From Gammaproteobacteria bacterium (GTDB lineage Bacteria > Pseudomonadota > Gammaproteobacteria > UBA6429 > Thiohalophilaceae): a stretch of DNA of 64,000 nt. Under the pieces are notes generated by a model. It did no database searches and had not been told where the DNA came from. It was given only the letters and a program-made list of their open reading frames with translations. This document shows positions 26,520 through 37,596 of the stretch, in pieces. Position 1 is the first letter of the stretch. Each line of letters opens with the position of its first letter. Position numbers and translations under genes: made by a program. The stretch is from positions 1-64,000 of the forward strand of contig JACQBC010000034.1 of assembly GCA_016194635.1 (NCBI GenBank). Direction: 5' to 3'.

Positions 26520-27650
26520 GTGAATAAACAATTCGTAGTAGATGATAATGTGTTAAGCCAACAGCGATATTCCGATAAAACTATTTTTGTGACTGGCGGC
26601 GCTGGTTTTATTGGTTCCAATTTTGTCTTGGAATGGCTCGCGAAAAATAGAGGCAGGGTAGTTAACCTCGATAAACTAACCTACGCAGGCAATCTGAACA
26701 ATCTGGAGTCGATAATATCCGACCCCAGGCATCTTTTTGTGCAAGGCGATATTGCCGATAGCACGTTTTTGCGTGGGTTATATTTGAAATATTCGCCGGC
26801 GGCGGTTATCAACTTTGCCGCTGAAAGTCACGTGGATCGCTCCATACACGGTCCGGAAGATTTTATTCAAACCAATGTGGTGGGGACCTTACGGTTACTT
26901 GAAGAAACCCGCGCCTATTGGCAAGGATTGTCGGTATCGGATGCGCAAGATTTTCGTTTTTTACATGTTTCAACTGATGAGGTTTATGGCACGCTCGATC
27001 CAAGCGATCCGCCTTTTACAGAAACCACGGCCTATGCACCGAATAGTCCTTATGCGGCATCAAAAGCGGCCTCGGATCATCTGGTGCGAGCTTACCATCA
27101 CACCTACCGGCTTCCCACGCTGACAACCCATTGCTCTAATAATTATGGTCCTTACCAATTCCCAGAGAAATTACTGCCCCTTTTGATAGCGAATGCGACT
27201 CAAGGGAAGGCGCTACCTATCTATGGTGATGGTGCCAATATCCGCGACTGGTTGTACGTGAGTGATCATTGTGATGCCATAAGTGTCGTTCTTGCGCATG
27301 GCAAGGTGGGTGAGACGTATAATATCGGCGGCAATGCCGAGCACCGGAATATCGACGTTGTGCATGCCGTGTGTACGATCCTGGATGAACTACACCCTGA
27401 TTCTCCTGTTATCCCGCATGCTAAATTGATCAGCTTTGTCAAGGATCGGCCGGGTCACGACCGACGTTATGCTATTGATGCCTCAAAAATCCGTGCTGAA
27501 CTCGGCTGGATACCGCGTGTACAATTTATCGAAGGTCTGCGCCAAACGGTGCAATGGTATTTACAACATCCTGACTGGGTTGCCCAAGTCACCAGCGGAG
27601 ACTATCGTCATTGGGTTAACAAAAACTACGAGGCCCGCAGCAAGGCATGA
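26520..27650 (+). CDS. rmlB: dTDP-glucose 4,6-dehydratase
   Basis: 376 residues, slightly longer than the usual ~355 because of a ~20-residue N-terminal extension. GAGFIG follows [14 protein letters not shown]-type segment reads [18 protein letters not shown] provides the Thr/Asp/Glu dehydratase set, and Tyr178-x-x-x-Lys182 (YAASK) is present. First step from dTDP-glucose towards dTDP-L-rhamnose. The start is GTG (no strong SD), with no ATG close by. Stop overlaps the rmlA start (ATGA). Order rmlB-A-C-D with overlaps indicates one translation-coupled operon. Confidence 0.96.
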   Translation: MNKQFVVDDNVLSQQRYSDKTIFVTGGAGFIGSNFVLEWLAKNRGRVVNLDKLTYAGNLNNLESIISDPRHLFVQGDIADSTFLRGLYLKYSPAAVINFAAESHVDRSIHGPEDFIQTNVVGTLRLLEETRAYWQGLSVSDAQDFRFLHVSTDEVYGTLDPSDPPFTETTAYAPNSPYAASKAASDHLVRAYHHTYRLPTLTTHCSNNYGPYQFPEKLLPLLIANATQGKALPIYGDGANIRDWLYVSDHCDAISVVLAHGKVGETYNIGGNAEHRNIDVVHAVCTILDELHPDSPVIPHAKLISFVKDRPGHDRRYAIDASKIRAELGWIPRVQFIEGLRQTVQWYLQHPDWVAQVTSGDYRHWVNKNYEARSKA

Positions 27651-28522
27651 AAGGTATTATTCTCGCCGGTGGCTCCGGTACGCGACTTTATCCGGCAACA
27701 CAGGCTATCTCCAAACAATTGCTGCCCATCTATGATAAACCCATGGTGTATTACCCGTTGACAACCTTAATGTTGGCAGGGATTCGGGATATTTTATTGA
27801 TCTCGACTCCTCAAGACACGCCGCGTTTTGAACAATTATTGGGTGATGGCGCACGCTGGGGATTGAATATTCACTATGCAGTTCAAGCGACTCCGGAAGG
27901 GATCGCGCAAGCCTTTCTTGTGGGTGCGGATTTCATCGATAAGGATGACTGTGCGTTGATACTAGGGGATAATGTTTTTTACGGCCATGCGTTGGCCAAT
28001 GACCTGCGTGTTGCCAGTAATAAAAAACAAGGCGCCACGGTGTTCGCCTATCCCGTGAAAGATCCTCAGCGGTATGGGGTGGTTGAATTTGATGACACCG
28101 GCCGGGCGATATCCATCGAGGAAAAACCATCCCAGCCGAAGTCACGTTACGCGGTAACGGGGCTGTATTTTTATGACAATCGCGTCGTCGAAGTGGCGCG
28201 TCATTTAAAACCATCGTGCCGCGGTGAGCTGGAAATTACCGATGTGAATCGTGATTATCTTGCCCGCGGCGATTTACGTGTCGCGGTGATGGGACGTGGC
28301 ATGGCCTGGCTGGACACAGGGACACACGAGAGCCTGCTTGAAGCCGCACAGTTCATCGAAATCATTGAGCGCCGGCAGGGATTAAAGATCGCCTGTCCGG
28401 AAGAAGTGGCCTATCGCATGGGTTACATCGGCGCAGAAGCCTTGGAAGCACTGGCGGATCACTATAAAAATAATGGCTATGGTGAATATCTGCTGAATAT
28501 TTTACGCACGGATATCTTTTAA
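27647..28522 (+). CDS. rmlA: Glucose-1-phosphate thymidylyltransferase
   Basis: 291 residues, the expected RmlA length. Signature [20 protein letters not shown] at the N terminus, followed by [23 protein letters not shown] (metal Asp) and [10 protein letters not shown]. It activates glucose 1-phosphate with dTTP, committing carbon to dTDP-L-rhamnose; the enzyme is normally feedback-inhibited by the end product. Start overlaps the rmlB stop, and the stop overlaps the rmlC start (TAATG). Confidence 0.97.
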   Translation: MKGIILAGGSGTRLYPATQAISKQLLPIYDKPMVYYPLTTLMLAGIRDILLISTPQDTPRFEQLLGDGARWGLNIHYAVQATPEGIAQAFLVGADFIDKDDCALILGDNVFYGHALANDLRVASNKKQGATVFAYPVKDPQRYGVVEFDDTGRAISIEEKPSQPKSRYAVTGLYFYDNRVVEVARHLKPSCRGELEITDVNRDYLARGDLRVAVMGRGMAWLDTGTHESLLEAAQFIEIIERRQGLKIACPEEVAYRMGYIGAEALEALADHYKNNGYGEYLLNILRTDIF

Positions 28523-29064
28523 TGCAGTTTATCCCCACCAGCTTGCCCGAGGTCATTTTAATTCAACCCAAGTTATGCGCTGATGACCGCGGTGTGTTTT
28601 ATGAAAGTTATAATAAACGTGTATTGGCTTCCGTCGGGATAGATTACGAATTTGTTCAGGACAATCAATCCATTTCACGCCAAGGCGTGCTACGCGGCTT
28701 GCACTATCAAATCCAGCAACCGCAGGCAAAATTAGTGAGGGTGATCAAAGGGAGTATATTTGATGTCGCGATTGATTTAAGACGTCATTCCTTACACTTC
28801 GGTCGGTGTGTCGGCGTCACTTTAAAGGCGGAAGACAAGCAATCGCTTTTTATCCCGCCTTGGTTTGCCCACGGGTTTTTAGTGCTGTCGGATTTCGCCG
28901 AGGTACACTATAAGACCAGTGACTATTACGCCCCGCCGCACGAACGCTGTATTCGGTGGGATGATCCACAGTTGGCCATTCAATGGCCATTAGTGGATAA
29001 ACCGGTTTTATCGGATAAAGACAGGGCGGGCATATGGTTTAACAACGCAGAAGTTTTCGCGTGA
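28522..29064 (+). CDS. rmlC: dTDP-4-dehydrorhamnose 3,5-epimerase
   Basis: 180 residues, a cupin-fold RmlC. Visible features: DDRGVFYESY, the QDNQSISRQGVLRGLHYQ block with the catalytic-base His60, KGSIFDVAIDLRRHS, and HGFLVLSDFAEVHYKTSDYY with the conserved active-site Tyr region. Converts dTDP-4-keto-6-deoxy-glucose to the L-lyxo form, between RmlB and RmlD. Translation-coupled at both ends. Confidence 0.96.
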   Translation: MQFIPTSLPEVILIQPKLCADDRGVFYESYNKRVLASVGIDYEFVQDNQSISRQGVLRGLHYQIQQPQAKLVRVIKGSIFDVAIDLRRHSLHFGRCVGVTLKAEDKQSLFIPPWFAHGFLVLSDFAEVHYKTSDYYAPPHERCIRWDDPQLAIQWPLVDKPVLSDKDRAGIWFNNAEVFA

Positions 29065-29951
29065 ATCGAATCTTGGTAACCGGGATTGATGGTCAAGTTG
29101 GATGGGAGTTATGTCGCTCCTTGGCTGGTCTTGGCCAGGTGATAGGTTTAAATCATGCTAAATTAGATCTTTCAAATCCGGATTCGATACGCAATACAGT
29201 TAGAGAGCTACAACCAAATCTTATCGTAAACGCGGCGGCCTATACCGCAGTTGATCGGGCGGAGTCCGAGCCCGAAATTGCAATGCAAGTGAATGGTATC
29301 GCACCGGGAGTATTGGCGGAGGAAATACATCGTCTCGGCGGGGTGTTAATTCATTATTCAACCGATTATGTCTTTGATGGGAGTAAAGAAATCGGATATA
29401 CGGAAAATGATGCGCCAGCCCCGCTGAATGTCTACGGTAAGACAAAACTCGCGGGTGAGCGTGCGATTAAGGCGGTGGACGTTCCCCACTTAATATTTCG
29501 CACATCGTGGGTATACGGAAATAGAGGTAAAAATTTTTTGCTCACAATGCTACGCCTAGCAAGAGAAAAAAAAGAATTGCACATCGTAAATAACCAATAC
29601 GGCGCACCCACATGGTGTCGCGGCATTGCCGAGATAACCGCGCATATTATTACTGCTCTTTTGCAACACAACCCGCATCGTTATTCAGTGCCTACGGAGT
29701 ATTCTGGAGTCTATCATTTAACGGCCACAGGAAAAACCTCATGGCATGAATTTGCCATGACCATATTTAAGTTTCTAAATCACCCGCAACCTGTCATAAG
29801 ACCAATATCATCATCGCACTATCCGCAAGCCGTCCGCCGCCCCGCAAATTCTATACTTTCCAATAAAAAACTGTATGAAAGATTTAACGTAATACTCCCA
29901 GCATGGGATGATAGTTTAAAATTGTGTTTGGATGAACGCGTTGTTGTCTAA
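29061..29951 (+). CDS. rmlD: dTDP-4-dehydrorhamnose reductase
   Basis: 296 residues. N-terminal RILVTGIDGQVGWEL carries the modified cofactor loop typical of RmlD, followed by NAAAYTAVDRAESEPE, STDYVFDGSK and Tyr125-x-x-x-Lys129 (YGKTK). It reduces the 4-keto group to give dTDP-L-rhamnose, used by the WbbL-like GT2 enzymes upstream. GTG start inside the rmlC stop (GTGA). Last gene of the rml operon; a 90-base gap follows. Confidence 0.96.
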   Translation: MNRILVTGIDGQVGWELCRSLAGLGQVIGLNHAKLDLSNPDSIRNTVRELQPNLIVNAAAYTAVDRAESEPEIAMQVNGIAPGVLAEEIHRLGGVLIHYSTDYVFDGSKEIGYTENDAPAPLNVYGKTKLAGERAIKAVDVPHLIFRTSWVYGNRGKNFLLTMLRLAREKKELHIVNNQYGAPTWCRGIAEITAHIITALLQHNPHRYSVPTEYSGVYHLTATGKTSWHEFAMTIFKFLNHPQPVIRPISSSHYPQAVRRPANSILSNKKLYERFNVILPAWDDSLKLCLDERVVV

Positions 29952-30041
29952 TCTGAATTATAGATCGTGATTGTACGTACAGAAAATTTTTTATGTAAAC
30001 GGCCGTGCATGTTTGGCCATTAGTCACTAAACCATTATTGT

Positions 30042-31082
30042 GTGGCCATGCATCTTCTCATTGTAATATCGACATTAGTTGTTATCGCCTTTTCTATTTC
30101 CGCGATATTAACCAAAGTATTTTGTAATCCATCCGCCTTTGTTTATTTACTCGATCATCCCAATGAACGATCATTACATACACAACCAACACCGAGGACA
30201 GGCGGTATTGCCATTTTAGCGGCGGTAATCGCAACCTCATCCCTGGCATTATTTTTAGATAATTTTCCGTTATATAACGCAGGGCTGATCATCGCCGTGT
30301 TACTAATCGCGATTTTTTCCTACCTGGATGACCGCTCAGGTATTACCGTGCCCACCCGTTTAATCGTGCATGGTATCGCTGCGCTATTCATTATTATGGG
30401 GGGTGAAACGCTTGTTGCTATTTATTTACCAGGGCTACGCTGGGATCTTTCTGACGGGGTTGGCGTTATTGTGACGTTATTATTCTTACTTTGGATGACG
30501 AATTTATATAATTTTATGGACGGTATGGATGGTTTTGCCGGAGGTATGACGGTTTTTGGTTTTACGACTCTGGCGATTGTTGGCTGGGAAGCGGGTAACG
30601 ACTATTTTATAATATCAAATTTAATCATAGCGGCGGCGGCGGCGGGTTTTCTGGTATTCAATTTCCCCCCCGCTAAGATATTTATGGGGGACGCGGGGTC
30701 TTCGACCCTGGGAATGTTAACCGCCGCCCAACTGCTGTGGGCTGATAAAACACATATTATGCCGCTTTGGATTGGTATTATCATTTTCTCGCCTTTTATT
30801 GTGGATGCCACGGTAACGCTCATACGAAGGCTTGTATTGCACGAAAAAATCTGGCTAGCGCATAAAACGCATTATTATCAGAGGCTGGTGCTTTTAGGCT
30901 GGGGACACAAAAAAACCGTTCTAGTCGAGTATTCTTTAATACTGTTTTGTTGCGGCAGTGCGTTATTCGTTAGCCGGCTTGGAATTAATCTGCAATGGAT
31001 CACCGTTGGTATGATTTGTATAGTATTTATCTTATTCATCCAGTATGTTAATATCGCCGAACGTAGAATGAAAGCAGAGTGA
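30042..31082 (+). CDS. Undecaprenyl-phosphate sugar-1-phosphate transferase (WecA/WbpL/MraY family, GT4)
   Basis: 346 residues with about ten membrane helices. Family motifs appear in order: LLDHPNERSLHTQPTPRTGGI, SYLDDRSGI (Mg-binding Asp pair), NLYNFMDGMDGFAGG and FMGDAGSS. These enzymes load the first HexNAc-1-phosphate onto undecaprenyl phosphate to start O-antigen synthesis. WbpL, which uses UDP-QuiNAc/FucNAc, is the nearest functional model given the WbpM-like dehydratase upstream. Start GTG at 30042 or the in-frame ATG at 30048; neither has a clear SD. Confidence 0.93.
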   Translation: MAMHLLIVISTLVVIAFSISAILTKVFCNPSAFVYLLDHPNERSLHTQPTPRTGGIAILAAVIATSSLALFLDNFPLYNAGLIIAVLLIAIFSYLDDRSGITVPTRLIVHGIAALFIIMGGETLVAIYLPGLRWDLSDGVGVIVTLLFLLWMTNLYNFMDGMDGFAGGMTVFGFTTLAIVGWEAGNDYFIISNLIIAAAAAGFLVFNFPPAKIFMGDAGSSTLGMLTAAQLLWADKTHIMPLWIGIIIFSPFIVDATVTLIRRLVLHEKIWLAHKTHYYQRLVLLGWGHKKTVLVEYSLILFCCGSALFVSRLGINLQWITVGMICIVFILFIQYVNIAERRMKAE

Positions 31083-31136
31083 ACCTATGCGCTTGCATTA
31101 CTTTTTCGCCATTTAGTCCTCCGATAATACTTGGTT

Positions 31137-32423
31137 ATGGTGAAAACAACTTTATCCTTATTCGCAGCAAATCTAACCGGTGAAAAGAGCGAAGCTGACT
31201 GGCACGTCGTGTGGTCTGGGGTATTGTTATTTTTATTTCCTATTGCAGCGGTATCGATCAGGCATTGGGTTAGTGTAATATTTCTTTTGCAATGTTTAAT
31301 TGCGTTGCACTTCTACTCGAAAACATATAAAACTACTGTATTTACCCATCAAGAAAAGTTTATCCTGGGTGCGTTTTTCACCTACTTTATAATGTATATT
31401 GTAAGCGTAATAATTCATGGCTGGTACGATGCTATCGGTGTTGAAATTAAATATTTGCTGGTTATTCCGCTGTATATTTTATTTAGGTCGTCTGCTAATT
31501 CCGATAGCTTGCTCGTGAAAGGTAGTATTATTTCATGTTATGTCACGTTCGTACAAACGATCATAGATACTTATGTGTTTATACCTGAGATGCACCGCGC
31601 GGGAGGAATCTATGGACCGTTATTTCTTGGTCCGATTGCGGTATTAACCTGTTTTGTTGGTGTTTCCGCACTTAACAATCTAAGCACGACCCTGTGGCGT
31701 TATTTAGCAATCCTTTCTATTCCATTAACGATATACTCGGTGGTGTACTCCGAGTCACGAGGCGCCTATATCGCGTTAATAGTTGTAAGTATTTTTGGCG
31801 CTAATGTTTTTTTTAGATCGCCTAAATATAAGTTACTGGTGATATTGTCAGTATGTTTAATTGTCAGCGGCCTTTTTTATTTTTCGAGTAAATTTCAAGA
31901 ATCAACTCTGCGCGTAGCTAAAAATATTTCTAATATCGCTGATTCGAAAAATGAACACATGAAATCGTTAGTTAATCATGACTATGATGGTGGTATTGAC
32001 CGATACATACTTTGGGTAACCGCGTTACGTATCATAAAAGATCATCCGCTCATGGGCATCGGTTATGGAAAGTTCCAGGCGATAGAACAGCTGTATGTCG
32101 ATAAAACATCATTGGGGAGTGTCAACTATCGCATTGAGCATGGGCATTCACATAATATATTTTTGGAATCCTATTTAACAAAAGGTATTGCAGGATTTCT
32201 TGCTATATTGGCAATCATTGGTGGTTATTTATACGTTTTCGTTAAAAATAGAGCGTTAGATAAAGTGATTTATGTTTCGGGAGTAGGCGTTATACTTATT
32301 GTGATTTGTTTTGGTATGTTTGAATCCGCGCCGATCAATAAGCATAACTTCTCCGCTTTCTTCGTCGTTTATTCACTGGTATTTCTCGCCAAACTTAATC
32401 GCTTGTTAGAACATAAATACTAA
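31137..32423 (+). CDS. O-antigen ligase / polymerase-like membrane protein (Wzy_C superfamily)
   Basis: 428 residues from ATG 31137 (a TTG lies six bases upstream). About ten to twelve hydrophobic helices with a large periplasmic loop near residues 270-345 carrying GIGYGKF and the ligase-like GHSHNIFLESYLTKGIAG. This matches the Wzy_C domain of WaaL ligases and Wzy polymerases; it would attach the finished chain to lipid A-core. Because export here is ABC-type, a ligase role is favoured over a Wzy polymerase. Sequence alone does not separate the two with certainty. Confidence 0.8.
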   Translation: MVKTTLSLFAANLTGEKSEADWHVVWSGVLLFLFPIAAVSIRHWVSVIFLLQCLIALHFYSKTYKTTVFTHQEKFILGAFFTYFIMYIVSVIIHGWYDAIGVEIKYLLVIPLYILFRSSANSDSLLVKGSIISCYVTFVQTIIDTYVFIPEMHRAGGIYGPLFLGPIAVLTCFVGVSALNNLSTTLWRYLAILSIPLTIYSVVYSESRGAYIALIVVSIFGANVFFRSPKYKLLVILSVCLIVSGLFYFSSKFQESTLRVAKNISNIADSKNEHMKSLVNHDYDGGIDRYILWVTALRIIKDHPLMGIGYGKFQAIEQLYVDKTSLGSVNYRIEHGHSHNIFLESYLTKGIAGFLAILAIIGGYLYVFVKNRALDKVIYVSGVGVILIVICFGMFESAPINKHNFSAFFVVYSLVFLAKLNRLLEHKY

Positions 32424-32447
32424 ATTATTCGTTATAACTACCAACGT

Positions 32448-33314
32448 ATGATTATACTAAAAGCGATACGGATTCATCAGTGGGTGAAGAACTTCCTGAT
32501 ATTTTTACCTTTGGTACTAACACATAAAATTATTAATACACAATCTATTTTGATTTGCATTCTTAGTTTCTTTTCGTTTTGCTTTATCGCCTCAACGATT
32601 TACATTATTAATGATCTGATCGATATTAAATCTGATCGTGAGGACCCTATCAAATGTAAACGGCCCTTTGCCTCCGGGCAGCTAAATATTCACACAGGGT
32701 ATCTTCTTATAGCAGTGCTATTAACCTGTGCTACGTTCTTGCTGATCAGGATAAATACCAATTTTATCATTGTCTGTATGGTATACATGCTGCTTACGAT
32801 AATCTATTCTGTCTACTTAAAGAAAGTTATAGTGCTGGATGTGATAGTGTTATCCGCCTTTTATGTGATACGTATCTTAGCCGGGGCTATCGCGATTAAC
32901 GCGGAGATTACCAATTGGCTATTGGCGTTCTCGTTATTTTTCTTTTTGAGCATGGCATTGGTGAAACGTGTAGCGGAGATACAACAAATCGGCATTAGGA
33001 TGCCTGGTATGGTCCCCGGAAGAGGCTATGCTAAAAGTGATCTAACAATACTTTTCATCTACGGCCCCGTTTGCGGTCTGATTTCGATTCTTATTCTCAT
33101 GTTATACATCACTGAGCAACAATCCTTACACAAGTATTTACACCCGGAATGGTTGTGGGGAGTATCAGTTTTATTGCTGTATTGGGTTATGCGCGTTTGG
33201 TTCTTGGTGAATCGTCAGCAGGTGTATTCAGATCCCATCCTATTTGCTATTCGTGATCTGCCTTCCTACGGTATTGCAATCCTGGCTTTGAGTCTTGTGT
33301 ACCTGGCGATTTAA
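32448..33314 (+). CDS. UbiA-family polyprenyl-phosphate phosphoribosyltransferase-like (DPPR synthase-like)
   Basis: 288 residues with about nine helices. Conserved Mg-diphosphate motif Asn55-Asp56...Asp59...Asp63 (NDLIDIKSD), then KRPFASGQL. This subset of UbiA proteins resembles mycobacterial Rv3806c, which joins PRPP to decaprenyl phosphate. It sits three bases before dprE1 and in the same order (UbiA, DprE1, DprE2), so the predicted product is polyprenyl-phosphoryl-ribose 5-phosphate. The HAD/PAP2 phosphatase needed for the next step is not encoded nearby or fused. Other UbiA substrates (quinones, carotenoids) are unlikely in this setting. Confidence 0.85.
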   Translation: MIILKAIRIHQWVKNFLIFLPLVLTHKIINTQSILICILSFFSFCFIASTIYIINDLIDIKSDREDPIKCKRPFASGQLNIHTGYLLIAVLLTCATFLLIRINTNFIIVCMVYMLLTIIYSVYLKKVIVLDVIVLSAFYVIRILAGAIAINAEITNWLLAFSLFFFLSMALVKRVAEIQQIGIRMPGMVPGRGYAKSDLTILFIYGPVCGLISILILMLYITEQQSLHKYLHPEWLWGVSVLLLYWVMRVWFLVNRQQVYSDPILFAIRDLPSYGIAILALSLVYLAI

Positions 33315-33317
33315 TCT

Positions 33318-34622
33318 ATGAGTGGATTTATTTCATGGGGAAAATATTCTAATCACAAATTAACGCCATTAGAATTCTATTGGGAAAATGAGTTAATCGA
33401 GATTACCAAACAGAATACCCCTATGAATGTTTCTGGTTTACGAAGAAGTTATGGCGATGTATGTTACACGACAATGGGTACTAACCTGTGTACTAAACGA
33501 TTTAGCCGCTTTATACAATTTGATATAAAAACCGGAGTGCTCGAGTGCGGCTCAGGGGTTACGCTGAGCGATATTAACAGAGTGAGCGTACCATGTGGTT
33601 GGTTTATTCCCGTCAGTCCGGGCACCAAGCATGTGAGCCTCGGGGGTATGATTGCGAATGACGTGCACGGCAAGAATCACCATAAAGCCGGCTCGTTTGG
33701 TAATAACATCAGTGAGTTGACGCTGTACCGTTCTGTGGATGGAAAAATACTATGTTCGCCCACGGTGAATCGCGAATTATTTACCAATACCATTGGCGGT
33801 TTAGGATTAACCGGAGTTATAGTAAACGCAACTGTTCAGTTAAAAAAGATCGCTTCCAACACGTTATTTGTGGAAGATATACCTTTCCAGAATCTGACCC
33901 AGTATGAAGAAATAACGGCCGAGTCTGATACTTCATTTGAGTACACGGTGGCCTGGATAAACGCGCATAGTATTTCAAATACTACATGTCACGGCATACT
34001 GAGCCGTGCAAACTACGTCGATACACGTGCAAACCACTTGTCAAAAGCAACCGACGTGCGTCTTCGTGTGCCGGTAACTGCCCCGAATTTCTTTCTAAAT
34101 TCTTTTTTGATGAAATTATTTAACCATAGTTACTATCTGGCACATAAAAATAAAACTGAGGCAATTAAAACCATCGATGCGTTCTTTTACCCTTTAGATA
34201 AAGTGGACGATTGGAATAAATTGTATGGCAAAAGAGGTTTTTTTCAGTATCAATGTGTGGTACCGATGAGAAGTGGAATCGCCGTTATCAAAGAATTGTT
34301 GTTATGGGCAAAAAAACAAGGACAAATACCCTATTTATCGGTGCTAAAAAAATTTGGTGCTACCCCAGCGGTAGGAATTATGTCTTTTCCAATGCCGGGT
34401 TATACCATCGCGCTTGATTTTCCAAATAACGGCAAGAGAACATTGCAGCTGTTAAATGAGTTTGATAGGATTATTTTACAGGCGAATGGGAGGTTATATC
34501 CGGCGAAAGACGCCAGAATGGCACCCTCAACATTCCAGATCATGTATCCGCAATTTACATCTTTTAAACAGTACTTGGACCCACAACTAACGTCTGATTT
34601 CTGGCGTCGGGTGTCGGTTTAA
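33318..34622 (+). CDS. dprE1: FAD-dependent decaprenylphosphoryl-beta-D-ribose 2-oxidase (DprE1-like)
   Basis: 434 residues, near-normal DprE1 length. N-terminal FAD-binding PCMH domain: GLRRSYGD, PVSPGTKHVSLGGMIANDVHGKNHHKAGSFGN with His117 at the conserved FAD-contact site, and GGLGLTG. The C-terminal substrate part has PGYTIALDFP and RLYPAKDAR with Lys397, matching the essential Lys of DprE1. The Cys387 that benzothiazinones modify in Mycobacterium is Ala365 here. With DprE2 it epimerises polyprenyl-phosphoryl-ribose to the arabinose form in two steps. Confidence 0.92.
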   Translation: MSGFISWGKYSNHKLTPLEFYWENELIEITKQNTPMNVSGLRRSYGDVCYTTMGTNLCTKRFSRFIQFDIKTGVLECGSGVTLSDINRVSVPCGWFIPVSPGTKHVSLGGMIANDVHGKNHHKAGSFGNNISELTLYRSVDGKILCSPTVNRELFTNTIGGLGLTGVIVNATVQLKKIASNTLFVEDIPFQNLTQYEEITAESDTSFEYTVAWINAHSISNTTCHGILSRANYVDTRANHLSKATDVRLRVPVTAPNFFLNSFLMKLFNHSYYLAHKNKTEAIKTIDAFFYPLDKVDDWNKLYGKRGFFQYQCVVPMRSGIAVIKELLLWAKKQGQIPYLSVLKKFGATPAVGIMSFPMPGYTIALDFPNNGKRTLQLLNEFDRIILQANGRLYPAKDARMAPSTFQIMYPQFTSFKQYLDPQLTSDFWRRVSV

Positions 34623-34626
34623 ATTC

Positions 34627-35361
34627 ATGACCAATGTAGTCGTGCTGGGGGCTACCTCGGGGATTGCCATTGAACTCTTGCGTATATTCGCAAGCGAGGG
34701 TTGCAGTTTATACATAGCCGCGCGCAATCCATCACGACTCGTCGAATTGACTCAAGATTTACTTATCCGTGGCGCCTCTGCAACGTATTCATATTGCGTG
34801 GACATCAACAATATTTCACAATTACAATTAATGATAAATACTATCAAGACTACTATGGGTCATATTGATATCGCTATTATTGCCCATGGCACGTTACCTG
34901 ATCAACTTCGGGCCGAGATCGATATGGACTATATGTTAACCGAGCTCAACACGAATGGTATCAGTACCATTGCCATCGCAAGCTTGCTCGCGAATGAAAT
35001 GCAGAGCCAAAAATATGGTTCTTTATGTGTTATTAGTTCAGTTGCTGGGGATCGCGGACGAAAAAGTAACTATATCTATGGCGCCGCGAAAAGTGCGGTA
35101 AGTGTTTATATGCAGGGTTTAAGGAATCGATTGTATCCCAATATTCATGTGTTAACCGTTAAACCCGGCTTTGTCGACACGCCCATGACCCGCCGTTTTA
35201 AAAAAGGTATACTCTGGTCTACGCCCGAGAAAGTCGCGCGCGATATACGCCGGGCCATTGATAAACGCAAGGATATCCTCTATACGCCATGGTTTTGGAA
35301 ATGGATTATGGTTATCATAAAATTATTGCCTGAATACCTATTCAAACGCTTGAGCCTATAA
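34627..35361 (+). CDS. DprE2-like keto-reductase SDR
   Basis: 244 residues. VVLGATSGIAIELL is the cofactor loop, SSVAGDRGRKSNYIYGAAKS carries Ser and Tyr151-x-x-x-Lys155, and KPGFVDTPMT follows the active site. A C-terminal hydrophobic tail (WFWKWIMVIIKLLPEYLF) suggests membrane contact, as for DprE2. It reduces the 2-keto intermediate from DprE1 to polyprenyl-phosphoryl-arabinose. Four bases after dprE1. Confidence 0.92.
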   Translation: MTNVVVLGATSGIAIELLRIFASEGCSLYIAARNPSRLVELTQDLLIRGASATYSYCVDINNISQLQLMINTIKTTMGHIDIAIIAHGTLPDQLRAEIDMDYMLTELNTNGISTIAIASLLANEMQSQKYGSLCVISSVAGDRGRKSNYIYGAAKSAVSVYMQGLRNRLYPNIHVLTVKPGFVDTPMTRRFKKGILWSTPEKVARDIRRAIDKRKDILYTPWFWKWIMVIIKLLPEYLFKRLSL

Positions 35362-35364
35362 TTC

Positions 35365-36300
35365 GTGGATAAAAAAATCATTATCACGGGCGCGGCCGGT
35401 TTAGTCGGCCAAAATCTCATTATCGAGCTTAAAAAAGCCGGATTTACTCGCATATTTGCTGTTGATAAACACCCGCAAAATGTGACAATCCTAAAGAGCT
35501 TGCACCCCGACTTAATGATATTAGAAACTGATCTTATTTCGGTTGAAAATTGGCAGCATGCGCTGCTGCAGTGTGATGTGTTGATCACCTTACACGCCCA
35601 AATCGGCGCAAAAGACCAAAAATCATTTGTTGATAACAATGTTGAGGCAACGCAGGTTGTTATCACACAGGCCAAGTTGGCTAAGGTTCCTTATATTATC
35701 CATGTCAGTTCATCGGTGGTCGAGTCTGTCGCGGATGATAATTATACTAAAACCAAGAAACAACAAGAATCTATCGTTATTTCGAGCGGTATAAACTATT
35801 GCATATTACGTCCAACTTTGATGTTTGGCTGGTTTGATAGGAAGCATCTGGGGTGGTTGTCAAGATTTATGCAACGTATTGCTATTTTTCCGATACCGGG
35901 TAATGGAAAATATATGCGCCAACCGCTTTATGCCGGGGATTTTTGTAAAATTATTATGGCTTGTGTGTTGCAACAACCGGTTAATAAAATATTCAACATT
36001 ACAGGACGGGAGAAAATCTATTATATCGATCTTATTCGCATGATACGTCGGGCTTGCAAGGCTAAGACGATCATTATTTTGATCCCCTATGGGTTATTTT
36101 GGGTGTTATTAAAAATATACGGCTTTTTTTCCAGTAATCCACCGTTTACGGCAGATCAGTTGAAAGCCTTGACGGCCAGGGATGAGTTTGAGTTGATTGA
36201 ATGGTGGAATATCTTTTCAGTATCGTCTACTCCGTTGGAGAGTGCTATTAATGTTACCTTCAATGATCCTATCTATTCAAAAATTACCTTAGACTTTTAG
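35365..36300 (+). CDS. Atypical NAD-dependent epimerase/dehydratase-like SDR
   Basis: 311 residues. GAAGLVG cofactor motif near residues 8-15; the YTKTK sequence near residue 130 fits Tyr-x-x-x-Lys and is preceded by HVSSSVV. The C-terminal part includes hydrophobic helices (TIIILIPYGLFWVLLKIYG), unusual for a soluble epimerase, so it may act at the membrane on a lipid-linked or NDP sugar. Such SDRs commonly accompany UbiA/DprE/GtrA genes. Substrate not identifiable. GTG start three bases after the dprE2-like stop; ends one base before the next gene. Confidence 0.78.
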   Translation: MDKKIIITGAAGLVGQNLIIELKKAGFTRIFAVDKHPQNVTILKSLHPDLMILETDLISVENWQHALLQCDVLITLHAQIGAKDQKSFVDNNVEATQVVITQAKLAKVPYIIHVSSSVVESVADDNYTKTKKQQESIVISSGINYCILRPTLMFGWFDRKHLGWLSRFMQRIAIFPIPGNGKYMRQPLYAGDFCKIIMACVLQQPVNKIFNITGREKIYYIDLIRMIRRACKAKTIIILIPYGLFWVLLKIYGFFSSNPPFTADQLKALTARDEFELIEWWNIFSVSSTPLESAINVTFNDPIYSKITLDF

Positions 36301-37590
<1,290 letters not shown>

Positions 37591-37596
37591 CCAGAC

